From contig NZ_CP051206.1 of assembly GCF_012516395.1 (NCBI RefSeq), positions 4,072,001 through 4,136,000 of the forward strand: a DNA stretch of 64,000 nt, read 5' to 3'. Shown here in pieces: positions 27,459 to 37,115 of the stretch. The notes beneath the pieces are model-generated. The model was not told where the DNA came from, did no database searches, and saw nothing but the letters and a program-made list of their open reading frames with translations. Every line of letters begins with the position of its first letter. The first letter of the stretch is position 1. Made by a program: the position numbers and the translations under genes. The DNA is from Dolichospermum flos-aquae CCAP 1403/13F. Lineage in GTDB: Bacteria; Cyanobacteriota; Cyanobacteriia; Cyanobacteriales; Nostocaceae.

Positions 27459-27514
27459 TCAGTTGTCCGTTGTCCGTTGTCCGTTGTCCGTTGTCCGTTG
27501 CCCGTTGTCCGTTG
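27459..27514. repeat. TTGTCCG heptamer tandem repeat (STRR)
   Basis: About seven copies of TTGTCCG with one variant, beginning at the stop codon of the response regulator gene. A C-rich CCCCCTGC/CCCTGCT array follows to about 27570. Confidence 0.88.
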
Positions 27515-27570
27515 GCAAATTCTTTCCCCCTGCTACCTGCCCCCTGCCCCCTGCTCCCTGCTCCCTACCA

Positions 27571-28431
27571 CTAGGGTGCTTCCTCCTGGGGCTGTGAGGC
27601 TGATTTAATTTGTGGTAATTCTAAGAACTTTTTGGTGTCTGTAAGTAAGCGATCGCCCCACAGGTTTTCTTTGAGAAAATCTAAGTCAGCATAACGGGAA
27701 TCTATGCGGAGCGCGGATACTCCCATTTGTAAACTTTTTTGTTTATCGCCCTGATTATAGGAAGCTACGGCTAAAGCTAATAAAGGTTCTGCGGCTTTTT
27801 TATCAATGCTAACTGCTGTTTGCCATTGCTGGATCGCTCCGGTGACATCACCTTGTTCGTATTTGATTAAACCAATATTGTTAATTGCTGGCCAAAACTT
27901 TTTATCTTGGTTGACTGCTAAATTGAATTGAGCGATCGCATCTGGGAATTTCTGTAACATCAAGTAAGCATTGCCCAAATCAAACAACCCTCCAGAATAA
28001 TTGGGTTTTAATTTCAAACCAGCTTGATAATTGGTAATAGCTCCTTGGTAATCTTTTTTTTGAAACTTAGCTGAACCCAACGCAAACTGCACTTCAGGAT
28101 TTTTAGGATTGAGGGTTTGGGCTTTGCTCAAGGAGGTAACAGCCTGATCAAATTCTTTATTTTGTAAATGCAAACTCCCCAGTAGCCACCATACTTTGTC
28201 ATTCTGCGGGGCTAATTTCGTAGCCAACTGCGCTCTGAGCAAAGCTGGTTCAACCTGCTGAAACTGAGCTAATTGAGCCGCTTGCTGGGCTAAATTCAAG
28301 CCCTGTTTCTCTAATTGAGCATTATCAACTTGCACTGTATGCGGAATGAATGCTTGAGCATGAGCAGCTTTTGGCAAACTCCATACACTACAGGCAACTA
28401 AAAGAGAAATCAACCGAATATATTTTGGCAC
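27571..28431 (-). CDS. Periplasmic TPR protein
   Basis: A 286-residue protein. Signal peptide 1-25 (LISLLVACSVWSLPKAAHA), then about five TPRs from residue 55 to 235 (VWWLLGSLHLQNKEFDQAVT, VQFALGSAKFQKKDYQGAIT, GLFDLGNAYLMLQKFPDAIA, AINNIGLIKYEQGDVTGAIQ, LLALAVASYNQGDKQ). It probably acts as a scaffold in the periplasm or thylakoid lumen. The C-terminal QPQEEAP falls in the C-rich repeat zone. Upstream lies another STRR. Confidence 0.85.
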   Translation of the reverse strand: MPKYIRLISLLVACSVWSLPKAAHAQAFIPHTVQVDNAQLEKQGLNLAQQAAQLAQFQQVEPALLRAQLATKLAPQNDKVWWLLGSLHLQNKEFDQAVTSLSKAQTLNPKNPEVQFALGSAKFQKKDYQGAITNYQAGLKLKPNYSGGLFDLGNAYLMLQKFPDAIAQFNLAVNQDKKFWPAINNIGLIKYEQGDVTGAIQQWQTAVSIDKKAAEPLLALAVASYNQGDKQKSLQMGVSALRIDSRYADLDFLKENLWGDRLLTDTKKFLELPQIKSASQPQEEAP

Positions 28432-28508
28432 ACTACCACCTACTAGTCCGAATATTGGAATCTTATCGCTAACGCCACGCTATCAGATAGATTGGTCAAT
28501 TGTCATTG

Positions 28509-28551
28509 GTCAGTTGTCAGTTGTCAGTTGTCAGTTGTCAGTTGTCAGTTG

Positions 28552-28553
<2 letters not shown>
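28509..28553. repeat. TCAGTTG heptamer tandem repeat (STRR)
   Basis: Six or more perfect copies of TCAGTTG between the TPR gene and the histidine kinase stop codon (28552). The same unit recurs at 40518-40560. Confidence 0.9.
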
Positions 28554-30054
<1,501 letters not shown>

Positions 30055-30093
30055 AAAATTAATAACCAGTCATTTATAATTTGACAGACTACT

Positions 30094-30126
30094 AGATCCC
30101 TGACTTCTTTTAGAAGTCAGGGATCT
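30094..30126. repeat. AGATCCCTGACTTCT palindrome, copy 3
   Basis: 15-bp perfect arms with a TTT loop, upstream of the histidine kinase gene. An inverted, diverged 20-bp box is at 30147-30166, 20 bp away, the same spacing as at copy 1. Confidence 0.82.
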
Positions 30127-30146
30127 CTCTCCTAGAAAATATTCAC

Positions 30147-30166
30147 AAATCAAATATTATTCCTAT
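30147..30166 (-). repeat. 20-bp box, diverged inverted copy
   Basis: Reads AAATCAAATATTATTCCTAT on the plus strand. It matches the inverted box with a couple of changes and sits 20 bp from palindrome copy 3. Confidence 0.45.
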
Positions 30167-30284
30167 CTTACTCATTTGATATCGTAACTCTGCTTAATGT
30201 GCGCTATATGATCGACAGTGCAATCCAACAAATCATGTTAGGTCTTCTTGTGTTAACTGAACCTATAAGGTTATCCCACTAAAT

Positions 30285-30806
30285 TTATGAAATATCAAAT
30301 CCACTGGCGTAGCGTTTAATAAACTCAACACCTTTATCTGTTACCCAATAAGTAAATGTCAGTGGAAACATTTTCCTAATCCCAGAAGGACTGTCAGCCA
30401 AATATGACATCCCATCAATTTGTTTATCTAAGAAAAAACCATCTCTTACAGCATTTGCGACCATCAAATCACCCGCAGCACCCAATACAAATACCCGATC
30501 TTCTGACTTTGCAAGAGCCTCAAACAGGCGACGTTCAACTTCACCGTAACGATTGTTCAAGATTCCCAGATTCTGCTTGTACATCTGCACAGATGTTTGA
30601 TCAATTTCTTTTTTTTGGTCATACCTAGTATGGCAGTTTGGACAAAGGGCTATCAAGTTCTCAAACGAATTGTCCTTTGTTTTCGCCCATGGAACTATGT
30701 GGGCTATCTCAGTTGTTGTTGATCGGCAAGTGGGGATTGCACACCGATGTCCTGCTTCTACAAGAACTGCACGTTTGATTTTAGATGGAATGGCTATGCG
30801 TTGCAT
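30285..30806 (-). CDS. HNH endonuclease family protein
   Basis: A 173-residue protein. The N-terminal HNH domain (about 10-65) has zinc-binding cysteines CAIPTCRS and CPNCHTRYD and the catalytic His pair in IAHIVPWA with Asn in FENLIALC. The C-terminal 90 residues (VFVLGAAGDLMVANAVRDGF to the end) look like a small winged-helix or sensor region (YWVTDKGVEFIKRYA). It stands alone, so a role in defence or mobile-element biology is only inferred from the family. Confidence 0.82.
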   Translation of the reverse strand: MQRIAIPSKIKRAVLVEAGHRCAIPTCRSTTTEIAHIVPWAKTKDNSFENLIALCPNCHTRYDQKKEIDQTSVQMYKQNLGILNNRYGEVERRLFEALAKSEDRVFVLGAAGDLMVANAVRDGFFLDKQIDGMSYLADSPSGIRKMFPLTFTYWVTDKGVEFIKRYASGFDIS

Positions 30807-31302
30807 TACAGTTATTTTTCCGTACTAACTAACAAAGATCACGTTAAGAATAGCAAGAAATTTTCTTGATATCTACTTAATTTAGGGTAGATGACTAGAA
30901 TTTCTCTAAAAATTATCATGATTTCAGAACTTACTTTCTAACCACCATAAGTATATTAACTTGCAAATAAGCATTGCTGGAGATGAGGCAATCATTATAA
31001 GCTGTCACGCATCTAGTTTTTGAACCCAATCTAGGCTATAGGCGGGTTTCCACCTTCAAATTATACAATTTAAGTGCGCGACAGCTTACTCATCCACAGT
31101 ATCCATCGCATTGTCAATCAAATTTGTTGAGACTTAATTAAATTTGCTCTCGTATCTGAATAAAATATTTTTTATACATAAAAATATCAAATCGCCAACT
31201 TAATCAGGTTTCTATACCAAGAATTGTTAAAATCTATGCCCCAGCCATTAAGATATTGATATTCATGCTCTATGGGCAATATCTGCCTTAATCTAGGTGA
31301 TC
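30807..31302. other. Intergenic region upstream of ppk1
   Basis: About 495 bases with an 89-bp inverted-repeat element (30999-31087) and AT-rich DNA that should include the ppk1 promoter. No gene was seen. Confidence 0.5.
30999..31087. repeat. 89-bp element with terminal inverted repeats
   Basis: Ends are AAGCTGTCACGCA and TGCGCGACAGCTT, an inverted repeat of 13 bp with one mismatch. The interior can fold partly (GAACCCAATC...GGCGGGTTTCC). It is non-coding and of MITE or structured-repeat size. Confidence 0.65.
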
Positions 31303-33468
31303 ATGGCAAAACCAAAAAAGAATTCTGATTCCATAAATCTGAGCGATCCACAATACTATATTAACCGTGAATTAAGTTGGCTAGAATTTAATCATCGGGT
31401 CTTACATGAGGCTTGTGATCCCAGAACTCCTCTGTTGGAAAGGCTGAAATTTTTGGCCATTTTTAGTTCCAATCTGGATGAGTTCTTTATGGTACGAGTA
31501 GCAGGTTTAAAGCAACAGGTAGAAGCCAGTATTAATTTATTAACGCCAGATGGACGCACACCAGCAAAACAGCTAGATGATATTCGTCTGCATTTGACTC
31601 CCCAACTCAAAAAACATAACGCAGAATTTGAGGAAGTTCTGCGACCACAGTTAGTAAAACAGGGAATCTATATTCTCGATTACATAGAACTGAATCAAAG
31701 ACAGCGAAATTACTTAAATAACTATTTTGAAGAACAGGTTTTTCCGGTGCTAACTCCCCTCGCTGTTAATCCTGGTCATCCCTTTCCCCACATTTCTAAT
31801 CTCAGTTTAAACCTGGCAGTGGTGGTCAAAAATCCCGATACTGAGGAGGAGTCTTTTGCTATAGTTAAAGTCCCGAAAGTCTTGCCACAATTTTTACCCT
31901 TACCACCAGAGTTGGGAATTCAGGAAGATGGTAAAACTGCTCATTGGATCGGAGTTCCCTTAGAACAAGCGATCGCTCATAACTTAGAATCCCTCTTTCC
32001 AGGGATGAGTATCCAAGAATATCACCCCTTCCGCATTACCCGTGATGCTGATCTGGAACTAGAAGAAGACGAAGCAGATGACCTGTTATTAGCTATTGAA
32101 CAGGAACTTCGCAAACGCCGCATGGGTGGAAATACCGTCAGGTTAGAAATTCGCTCCCAAACCCCCGCATCAATTCGTTCCCGGCTCTTACAAGATTTGG
32201 GATTAACCGAAAGCGATATTTATGAAATTGATGGTCTTTTAGCACTGCGGGATTTAATGTATTTTCTGGCATTACCATTACCAGAACTTAAAGATCCCCC
32301 CCGTCAATCTGTTGTTCCTTCCCGCTTGCAACGGCTCAGAGAACCCTGTATTGATGCTGACGTTCCCGAACTAGAAGAAGGAAGAGACTTTTTTTCCATC
32401 ATTCGTGAAAAAGATTTACTCGTCCACCATCCCTATCAATCCTTTTCTGGTACAGTAGTCCGGTTTATTACTAGCGCTGCCCATGATCCTCATGTTCTTG
32501 CCATTAAAATGACTCTTTACCGGACTTCTGGGGACTCACCCATCGTTAATGCTTTAATTGCTGCGGCAGAAAATGGCAAGCAAGTTTCTGTATTAGTCGA
32601 ATTAAAAGCCCGGTTTGATGAAGAGAATAACATTTACTGGGCAAGGCGTTTAGAAAGTGTTGGTGTTCATGTTGTCTATGGTTTAGTTGGTTTAAAAACC
32701 CATAGCAAAATTGTTCTGGTAGTGCGCCGGGAAAAAGATAGAATGCGCCGTTATGTACACATTGGTACAGGGAATTACAACCCAAAAACTGCACGACTCT
32801 ATACAGATTTAGGCTTATTTAGTTGTCGGGAAGAATTAGGTGCAGATTTAACAGATGTGTTTAATTTCTTAACAGGTTACTCTCGCCAAAAATCCTATCG
32901 AGAAATTATGGTAGCACCTGTGAATATGCGCGATCGCTTTCTGGAATTAATTAAGCGCGAAATTGAAAATGTCCACAATGGATTTTCTGGTCGCATCGTT
33001 GCTAAAATGAATGCCCTCGTTGATCCACAAATCATTTCTACACTATACGAAGCTTCTCGTGCAGGTGTACAAATTGACCTAATTATTCGCGGTATTTGTT
33101 GTTTGCGTCCCGGAGTGCCAAACCTGAGCGAAAATATTCGCGTCATCAGCATTATTGGTCGCTTTTTGGAACACTCCCGCATATTTTACTTCTACAACAA
33201 TAGTCAAGAAGAAATATATATTGGTAGTGCGGACTGGATGCGTCGCAATTTAGATCGTCGAGTGGAAGTCATTACCCCCATTAAAGACCAAGATATTGCT
33301 AAGGACTTGCAAGAGATTTTAGGAATTATGTTGGCAGATAATCGTCATGCTTGGGAATTACAACCTGATGGTAGTTATATTCAAAGATGTCCTTGTGATA
33401 ACTGTCCAGAAGCTAATTCTCAAAAAACTATTATGTCTATGACATTACGATCTGTAGGCATAAATTAA
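31303..33468 (+). CDS. ppk1: Polyphosphate kinase 1
   Basis: A 721-residue enzyme that polymerises inorganic polyphosphate from ATP. All four PPK1 domains are present: the N-terminal YINRELSWLEFNHRVL, the head domain, and two PLD-like catalytic domains. The autophosphorylated His is in GLKTHSKIVLVVRR, and RRYVHIGTGNYNPKTARLYT follows; a second HSRIFYFYNN lies near 630. ATG at 31303 is preferred over a GTG at 31297. Length is normal. Monocistronic by position. Confidence 0.96.
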   Translation: MAKPKKNSDSINLSDPQYYINRELSWLEFNHRVLHEACDPRTPLLERLKFLAIFSSNLDEFFMVRVAGLKQQVEASINLLTPDGRTPAKQLDDIRLHLTPQLKKHNAEFEEVLRPQLVKQGIYILDYIELNQRQRNYLNNYFEEQVFPVLTPLAVNPGHPFPHISNLSLNLAVVVKNPDTEEESFAIVKVPKVLPQFLPLPPELGIQEDGKTAHWIGVPLEQAIAHNLESLFPGMSIQEYHPFRITRDADLELEEDEADDLLLAIEQELRKRRMGGNTVRLEIRSQTPASIRSRLLQDLGLTESDIYEIDGLLALRDLMYFLALPLPELKDPPRQSVVPSRLQRLREPCIDADVPELEEGRDFFSIIREKDLLVHHPYQSFSGTVVRFITSAAHDPHVLAIKMTLYRTSGDSPIVNALIAAAENGKQVSVLVELKARFDEENNIYWARRLESVGVHVVYGLVGLKTHSKIVLVVRREKDRMRRYVHIGTGNYNPKTARLYTDLGLFSCREELGADLTDVFNFLTGYSRQKSYREIMVAPVNMRDRFLELIKREIENVHNGFSGRIVAKMNALVDPQIISTLYEASRAGVQIDLIIRGICCLRPGVPNLSENIRVISIIGRFLEHSRIFYFYNNSQEEIYIGSADWMRRNLDRRVEVITPIKDQDIAKDLQEILGIMLADNRHAWELQPDGSYIQRCPCDNCPEANSQKTIMSMTLRSVGIN

Positions 33469-33927
33469 ACTCTCATTAGTTGCAGCAAAAGTGAATAATA
33501 ACCTCTGCCAATATCACCGACTTCTTTGATCAATTTTCTCATGCAAATAATTAATCGGAGAAGTCGGGGATCTCAACCATAGCTTAATTAACGTACCCTG
33601 CTGTAAATTCTTCTTCAGTCAATAAATATATATATTTTAAATAGTCTTCAGACTTATACAACTATCAGACTAAATGTATATTGTTGAGGACATTAGACTT
33701 GATATTCGGTGATGAATAACATATTTTGGAGATGATGCACTATGATAATATGCCAGTTTCATAAGTGCTGAATCTGTCGCCCCCAGTATTATGCAAAAAA
33801 AACAGTTTTTTATGGAAAATTTGCATAAAAATTAACTTTTAGTGGCTAAAATTCATCCATAAGATAGAGTGAAGTATTTCACTTGTACTCATAAACTATA
33901 AGAATTCATATTTATTCTTTTTCTGGA
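33469..33927. other. Intergenic region between ppk1 and response regulator
   Basis: About 460 AT-rich bases. A degenerate member of the palindrome family lies at about 33513-33577 (CACCGACTTCTTTGATCAAT and, 35 bp later, GAGAAGTCGGGGATCTC), with arms pulled apart by inserted sequence. Nothing else was recognised. Confidence 0.5.
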
Positions 33928-34362
33928 ATGTTAATGTTGTCCCGTGAGTCTTCTAATTTGCGCGTTCTCATAGTTGATGATCATGAACTCACTCGTTTAA
34001 GCCTACAATTAGTTTTTTCTGTTCAAGAAAATATCCAGGTTGTTGGTTTAGCTAGTAATGGTCAAGAAGCTATAGAAATAGTTCAATGCTATCAACCTGA
34101 TGTGATCATTCTCGATTTACAAATGCCAATTATGGATGGTTGGTCAGCATCTCATTACATTAAAGCTATATCTCCAAATACTCAAATTCTGGCTTATTCC
34201 TCTGTAGATGAAGTATCTTTTGGAAAAAACAAAACTAGGCATAACTTTGATAAAGTTTGCAAAAAAGATATTCCGACAAAGGAACTCATTGCCTTAGTCA
34301 GAGAGTTAGGGAACAGACATAGGTATTCTTCATTTCCAGAAGAAATATTGAACTCTGCCTAA
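33928..34362 (+). CDS. Single-domain response regulator (NarL-type receiver)
   Basis: A 144-residue receiver. The acidic pair is Asp17/Asp18 in LIVDDHELTR, the phosphoacceptor Asp63 is in VIILDLQMPIMDG, and a conserved Lys lies in VCKKDIPTKEL. The N-terminal DDHELTR is that of NarL/FixJ regulators, but no helix-turn-helix follows the receiver; the protein ends 20 residues after it. So it is a stand-alone receiver or a shortened NarL regulator. The hairpin at 34379-34404 follows. Confidence 0.87.
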   Translation: MLMLSRESSNLRVLIVDDHELTRLSLQLVFSVQENIQVVGLASNGQEAIEIVQCYQPDVIILDLQMPIMDGWSASHYIKAISPNTQILAYSSVDEVSFGKNKTRHNFDKVCKKDIPTKELIALVRELGNRHRYSSFPEEILNSA

Positions 34363-34378
34363 TCATAAATTTATGTAG

Positions 34379-34404
34379 GTTGGGTTGACCCTGGGAAACC
34401 CAAC
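34379..34404 (+). terminator. Hairpin after response regulator
   Basis: 8-bp perfect stem GTTGGGTT / AACCCAAC with a 10-base loop that itself contains GACCCTGGG, 17 bp after the stop. Confidence 0.55.
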
Positions 34405-34508
34405 ATCATTAATAATTAAAAAAGTACAAATTAGATCAGGCAAAAGGCAATTGACAATTATCAATTACCTTTTCTCCTGTCTAAATTTTAGATAACTAAC
34501 AACTTAGG

Positions 34509-34691
34509 TTAATTATTTCCTGCTTGGGGAATAGTCCGTTTAAATTCATCAATTAAATCATCTAATTCTTCCAAAGCTTGATTGACATCAACCCTTAAAG
34601 TTCCTAAATTGGGTTGTTCTAATAAACTCAGCAACCGCTCACGTTTACCTTGAACAGTGCTAATTCGGTCTTTAACTGTCTGAATATCCAT
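34509..34691 (-). CDS. Small conserved coiled-coil protein
   Basis: A 60-residue protein, MDIQTVKDRISTVQGKRERL then LLEQPNLGTLRVDVNQALEELDDLIDEFKRT. It is nearly all helical with heptad spacing of Leu/Val/Ile. The ATG at 34691 is chosen over an upstream alternative start because the extra residues are basic and unlike the rest. Resembles short cyanobacterial proteins of unknown role. Divergent from the DUF2854 gene. Confidence 0.6.
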   Translation of the reverse strand: MDIQTVKDRISTVQGKRERLLSLLEQPNLGTLRVDVNQALEELDDLIDEFKRTIPQAGNN

Positions 34692-34827
34692 TTTTTTGCG
34701 TCCAGTTTTGAAACACTTCAAATCTAAAGTTAACGCAAAAAGGAAAAATCTCCATATCCCTTTCCCAATCTGCCACCAATCAGCGATGATAATAAAAGAT
34801 GAAAATAAATTATACTAAGCTTAAATT

Positions 34828-35376
34828 ATGCTCGGCGGAATTTCTTTGGGAACACTTGGTTTAACAGTAGGTAGTATACTCACCATCACAGGTTTTGTTG
34901 CCTACTTCATGGATAACGCTACCCTCAATCTAGTAGGATTTTTCTATGGTTTTCCGCTATTACTGGGAGGTTTAGCCCTAAAAGCTAATGAACTTAAACC
35001 CATCCCCTTCAGCCAAACTAGCACACCATCAATCCTCGAACTCAGAAAGCAACAGGCAACTGTCACACAAACTAAAATCCGCAAAGACATCACCCGCTTC
35101 TGTTATGGGCAAAAATCCCATCTAGATTTAGCCCTGGCTTATCTAGGTTTAAGTCCCACAGACGAAGTCAGACCAGTCGTCACCGGTTTGCGAGAAACCG
35201 AAATCAACGGCGCTTATACCCTAATCCTAGAATTCGATTCACCACTAATCACCTTTGATACCTGGCAACAAAAGCATGAAAAAATGACCAAGTATTTTGG
35301 TCCAGGTGTAGAAGTCAACATTAAACAGCCCAGAGAGGACTACATTGAACTGTCTTTGATGAAAACTTTAATCTAA
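34828..35376 (+). CDS. DUF2854 family membrane protein
   Basis: A 182-residue protein of DUF2854, conserved in cyanobacteria and plant chloroplasts. Two membrane helices are visible: about 5-26 (SLGTLGLTVGSILTITGFVAY) and 31-52 (LNLVGFFYGFPLLLGGLAL), then LKANELKPIPFS and a soluble C-terminal domain. The function is not well established. Position alone gives no clue. Confidence 0.88.
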   Translation: MLGGISLGTLGLTVGSILTITGFVAYFMDNATLNLVGFFYGFPLLLGGLALKANELKPIPFSQTSTPSILELRKQQATVTQTKIRKDITRFCYGQKSHLDLALAYLGLSPTDEVRPVVTGLRETEINGAYTLILEFDSPLITFDTWQQKHEKMTKYFGPGVEVNIKQPREDYIELSLMKTLI

Positions 35377-35459
35377 AACCTCTATCTCGCAAGGAACTCA
35401 AGTTCCTTGCTAATAACAAAAGTCATCTAAAGATGACTAAACACTTAAAAAAAGCTCCT

Positions 35460-35507
35460 AGTCCGTTTTAACGGACTTCAGCTATTAGACAGGGAATTTA
35501 TTCCCTG
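35460..35507. repeat. Double-hairpin repeat (copy B)
   Basis: AGTCCGT-TTTA-ACGGACT followed by CAGGGAATTTATTCCCTG. Same order and spacing as copy A at 13110-13157. Confidence 0.65.
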
Positions 35508-35587
35508 GCGGGTGTCTGGCGGGTGTAAAAGCCAACTAGAATTAAATTTCTCGGAGATGTCTAATTGGGAAAGTGTCAAGATCCCCA

Positions 35588-35620
35588 AGATCCCCGACTT
35601 CTTTGAGAAGTCGGGGATCT
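35588..35620. repeat. AGATCCCCGACTTCT palindrome, copy 4
   Basis: 15-bp perfect arms with loop TTG. It lies immediately before the open remnant of a DUF4351 gene and may mark the break point. Confidence 0.85.
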
Positions 35621-35640
35621 GAAAATTAACAGGTAGCTAG

Positions 35641-35850
35641 ACACAAATAGAAGACTGGAAGCAAGAAGGACAAGTTTATTTGATAACTTCTCTTCTGGAA
35701 GGGCGTTTTGGTAGTTTAGATGCTGAGTTATCTGGTTTGGTGGAAAAGATTGCTAATATTCCTATTTCTGAACGCACTCAGTTACTTCTTGCTTTGGGTA
35801 ACTTATCCCGTGAGGAGTTGTTACAAAGATTGCGGAATGAGGCAGTTTAG
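35641..35850 (+). pseudogene. 3' remnant of a DUF4351/Rpn-like nuclease gene
   Basis: An open frame without start encodes QEGQVYLITSLLEGRFGSLD, then AELSGLVEKIANIPISERTQ and LLLALGNLSREELLQRL. This is the C-terminal DUF4351 domain found in cyanobacterial PD-(D/E)XK (Rpn/transposase-like) proteins. The N-terminal nuclease domain is missing; a palindrome and stops lie just upstream. A deletion or rearrangement at the left edge of the restriction cassette is likely. Confidence 0.78.
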
Positions 35851-35978
35851 GATATATTGTTTAATGTGTTTTTTTATATAGTCCTCAGATTAGAAATCTG
35901 GGGTTATACAGACAAAGCCTACCTTCGTAGGCTATTTTCATGGTATAAATTAGTTAGTGAAATATTCGAGGTTAGAAA

Positions 35979-37073
35979 ATGTCACCAATTCAGAAGATTC
36001 TTTTTGGAAGTCCAGGAACAGGAAAAAGCTATCAAATTCGTAAAATTGCAAAAGACAAACTAAATATAGAATGGAATGAAAAAACTCAATTAGAAAATAT
36101 TATTCAAACAGTATTTCATCCAGAGTATACCTATTCAGATTTTGTCGGAAAGCTATTACCACAAACTGATGGAAAGGGTTCAGTAACATATAAATTTTAT
36201 GAAGGAAATTTTTTACGTGCTTTAGGTTTAGCATACAAAAAAATAATTGAGGGTAGTAAAGAAAATGTCCTGTTAGTCATAGATGAGTTAAATAGAGGTA
36301 ATGCGGCAGCTATTTTTGGATCAATTTTTCAGTTATTAGATAGAGAAGATGATTATTGGTCAAGTTACAGAGTTAACTTATCTGAACTTGAAATAGTTAG
36401 TATTTTGAGAATTATGGGATATGAAGTAAAAATCTATGATGATAATATCCAGGTTAATAAATATGAGTTTCATACTTTTTTAAATGACTTAGAAACAAAA
36501 TTAAATAATACAGATAATCCCGATGGATCACGAATAATAGCAAATTTAAAAGCAGCCAAAATTACCATACCATACAATCTATCCATTATTGCTACAATCA
36601 ACACATCCGATGAATCTATTTATTATCTTGATAGTGCATTTAAACGCCGTTGGGATTGGGAATATGTAGATGTACCTAATAATAAATCTTATGAAGATAT
36701 ACCGGAAAAAGTAAAAGGTATTTTAGTAGTTATAGGTGACAAAAAATATTATTGGTATGATTTAGTAATCAAACTAAATGAATTTATAAAATCTAAGCAT
36801 GAGTCTATCAGAAGAATTGAAGATAAACAGATTGGTTGGTGGTTTTTGAAAGCTAAAAATAACATAATTGAAGAATCAGTAATTAAAAATAAGCTGATGT
36901 TTTATCTTTGGGATAGCGTTTTTGCAAAAGATAAAAGACCTTTAGAAGAATTATTAGGTAAAAAGTTGATTACTTATGCTGATTTTGCTAATTTATCTAT
37001 TGAATTTATAAATAAAATAAATCCAGAAGAATTTAAGGAAAATAAGGAAAATACAAATGCTGACAATTTCTAA
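35979..37073 (+). CDS. McrB-like AAA+ GTPase/ATPase of a restriction system
   Basis: A 364-residue AAA+ protein. Walker A is GSPGTGKS (10-17), the Walker B and family signature is LLVIDELNRGNAAAIFG (Asp102, Glu103), and sensor/arginine region is IIATINTSDESIYYLDSAFKRRWDWE. These are McrB-family hallmarks. There is no N-terminal DNA-recognition domain, so specificity must come from the partner. An insertion of about 70 residues sits between Walker B and sensor 1. The next gene starts 42 bp later. McrB rings power DNA translocation and activate the nuclease subunit. Confidence 0.88.
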   Translation: MSPIQKILFGSPGTGKSYQIRKIAKDKLNIEWNEKTQLENIIQTVFHPEYTYSDFVGKLLPQTDGKGSVTYKFYEGNFLRALGLAYKKIIEGSKENVLLVIDELNRGNAAAIFGSIFQLLDREDDYWSSYRVNLSELEIVSILRIMGYEVKIYDDNIQVNKYEFHTFLNDLETKLNNTDNPDGSRIIANLKAAKITIPYNLSIIATINTSDESIYYLDSAFKRRWDWEYVDVPNNKSYEDIPEKVKGILVVIGDKKYYWYDLVIKLNEFIKSKHESIRRIEDKQIGWWFLKAKNNIIEESVIKNKLMFYLWDSVFAKDKRPLEELLGKKLITYADFANLSIEFINKINPEEFKENKENTNADNF

Positions 37074-37115
37074 TTAATAATTTTCTATAAATCTAGACAT
37101 AGTTGAGAAATAATA

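Noticed and set aside
35857-36063. 68-codon ORF before the McrB-like gene
   Set aside because: It overlaps the conserved start of the McrB-like gene in another frame and covers a hairpin repeat (AGCCTACCTTCGTAGGCT).
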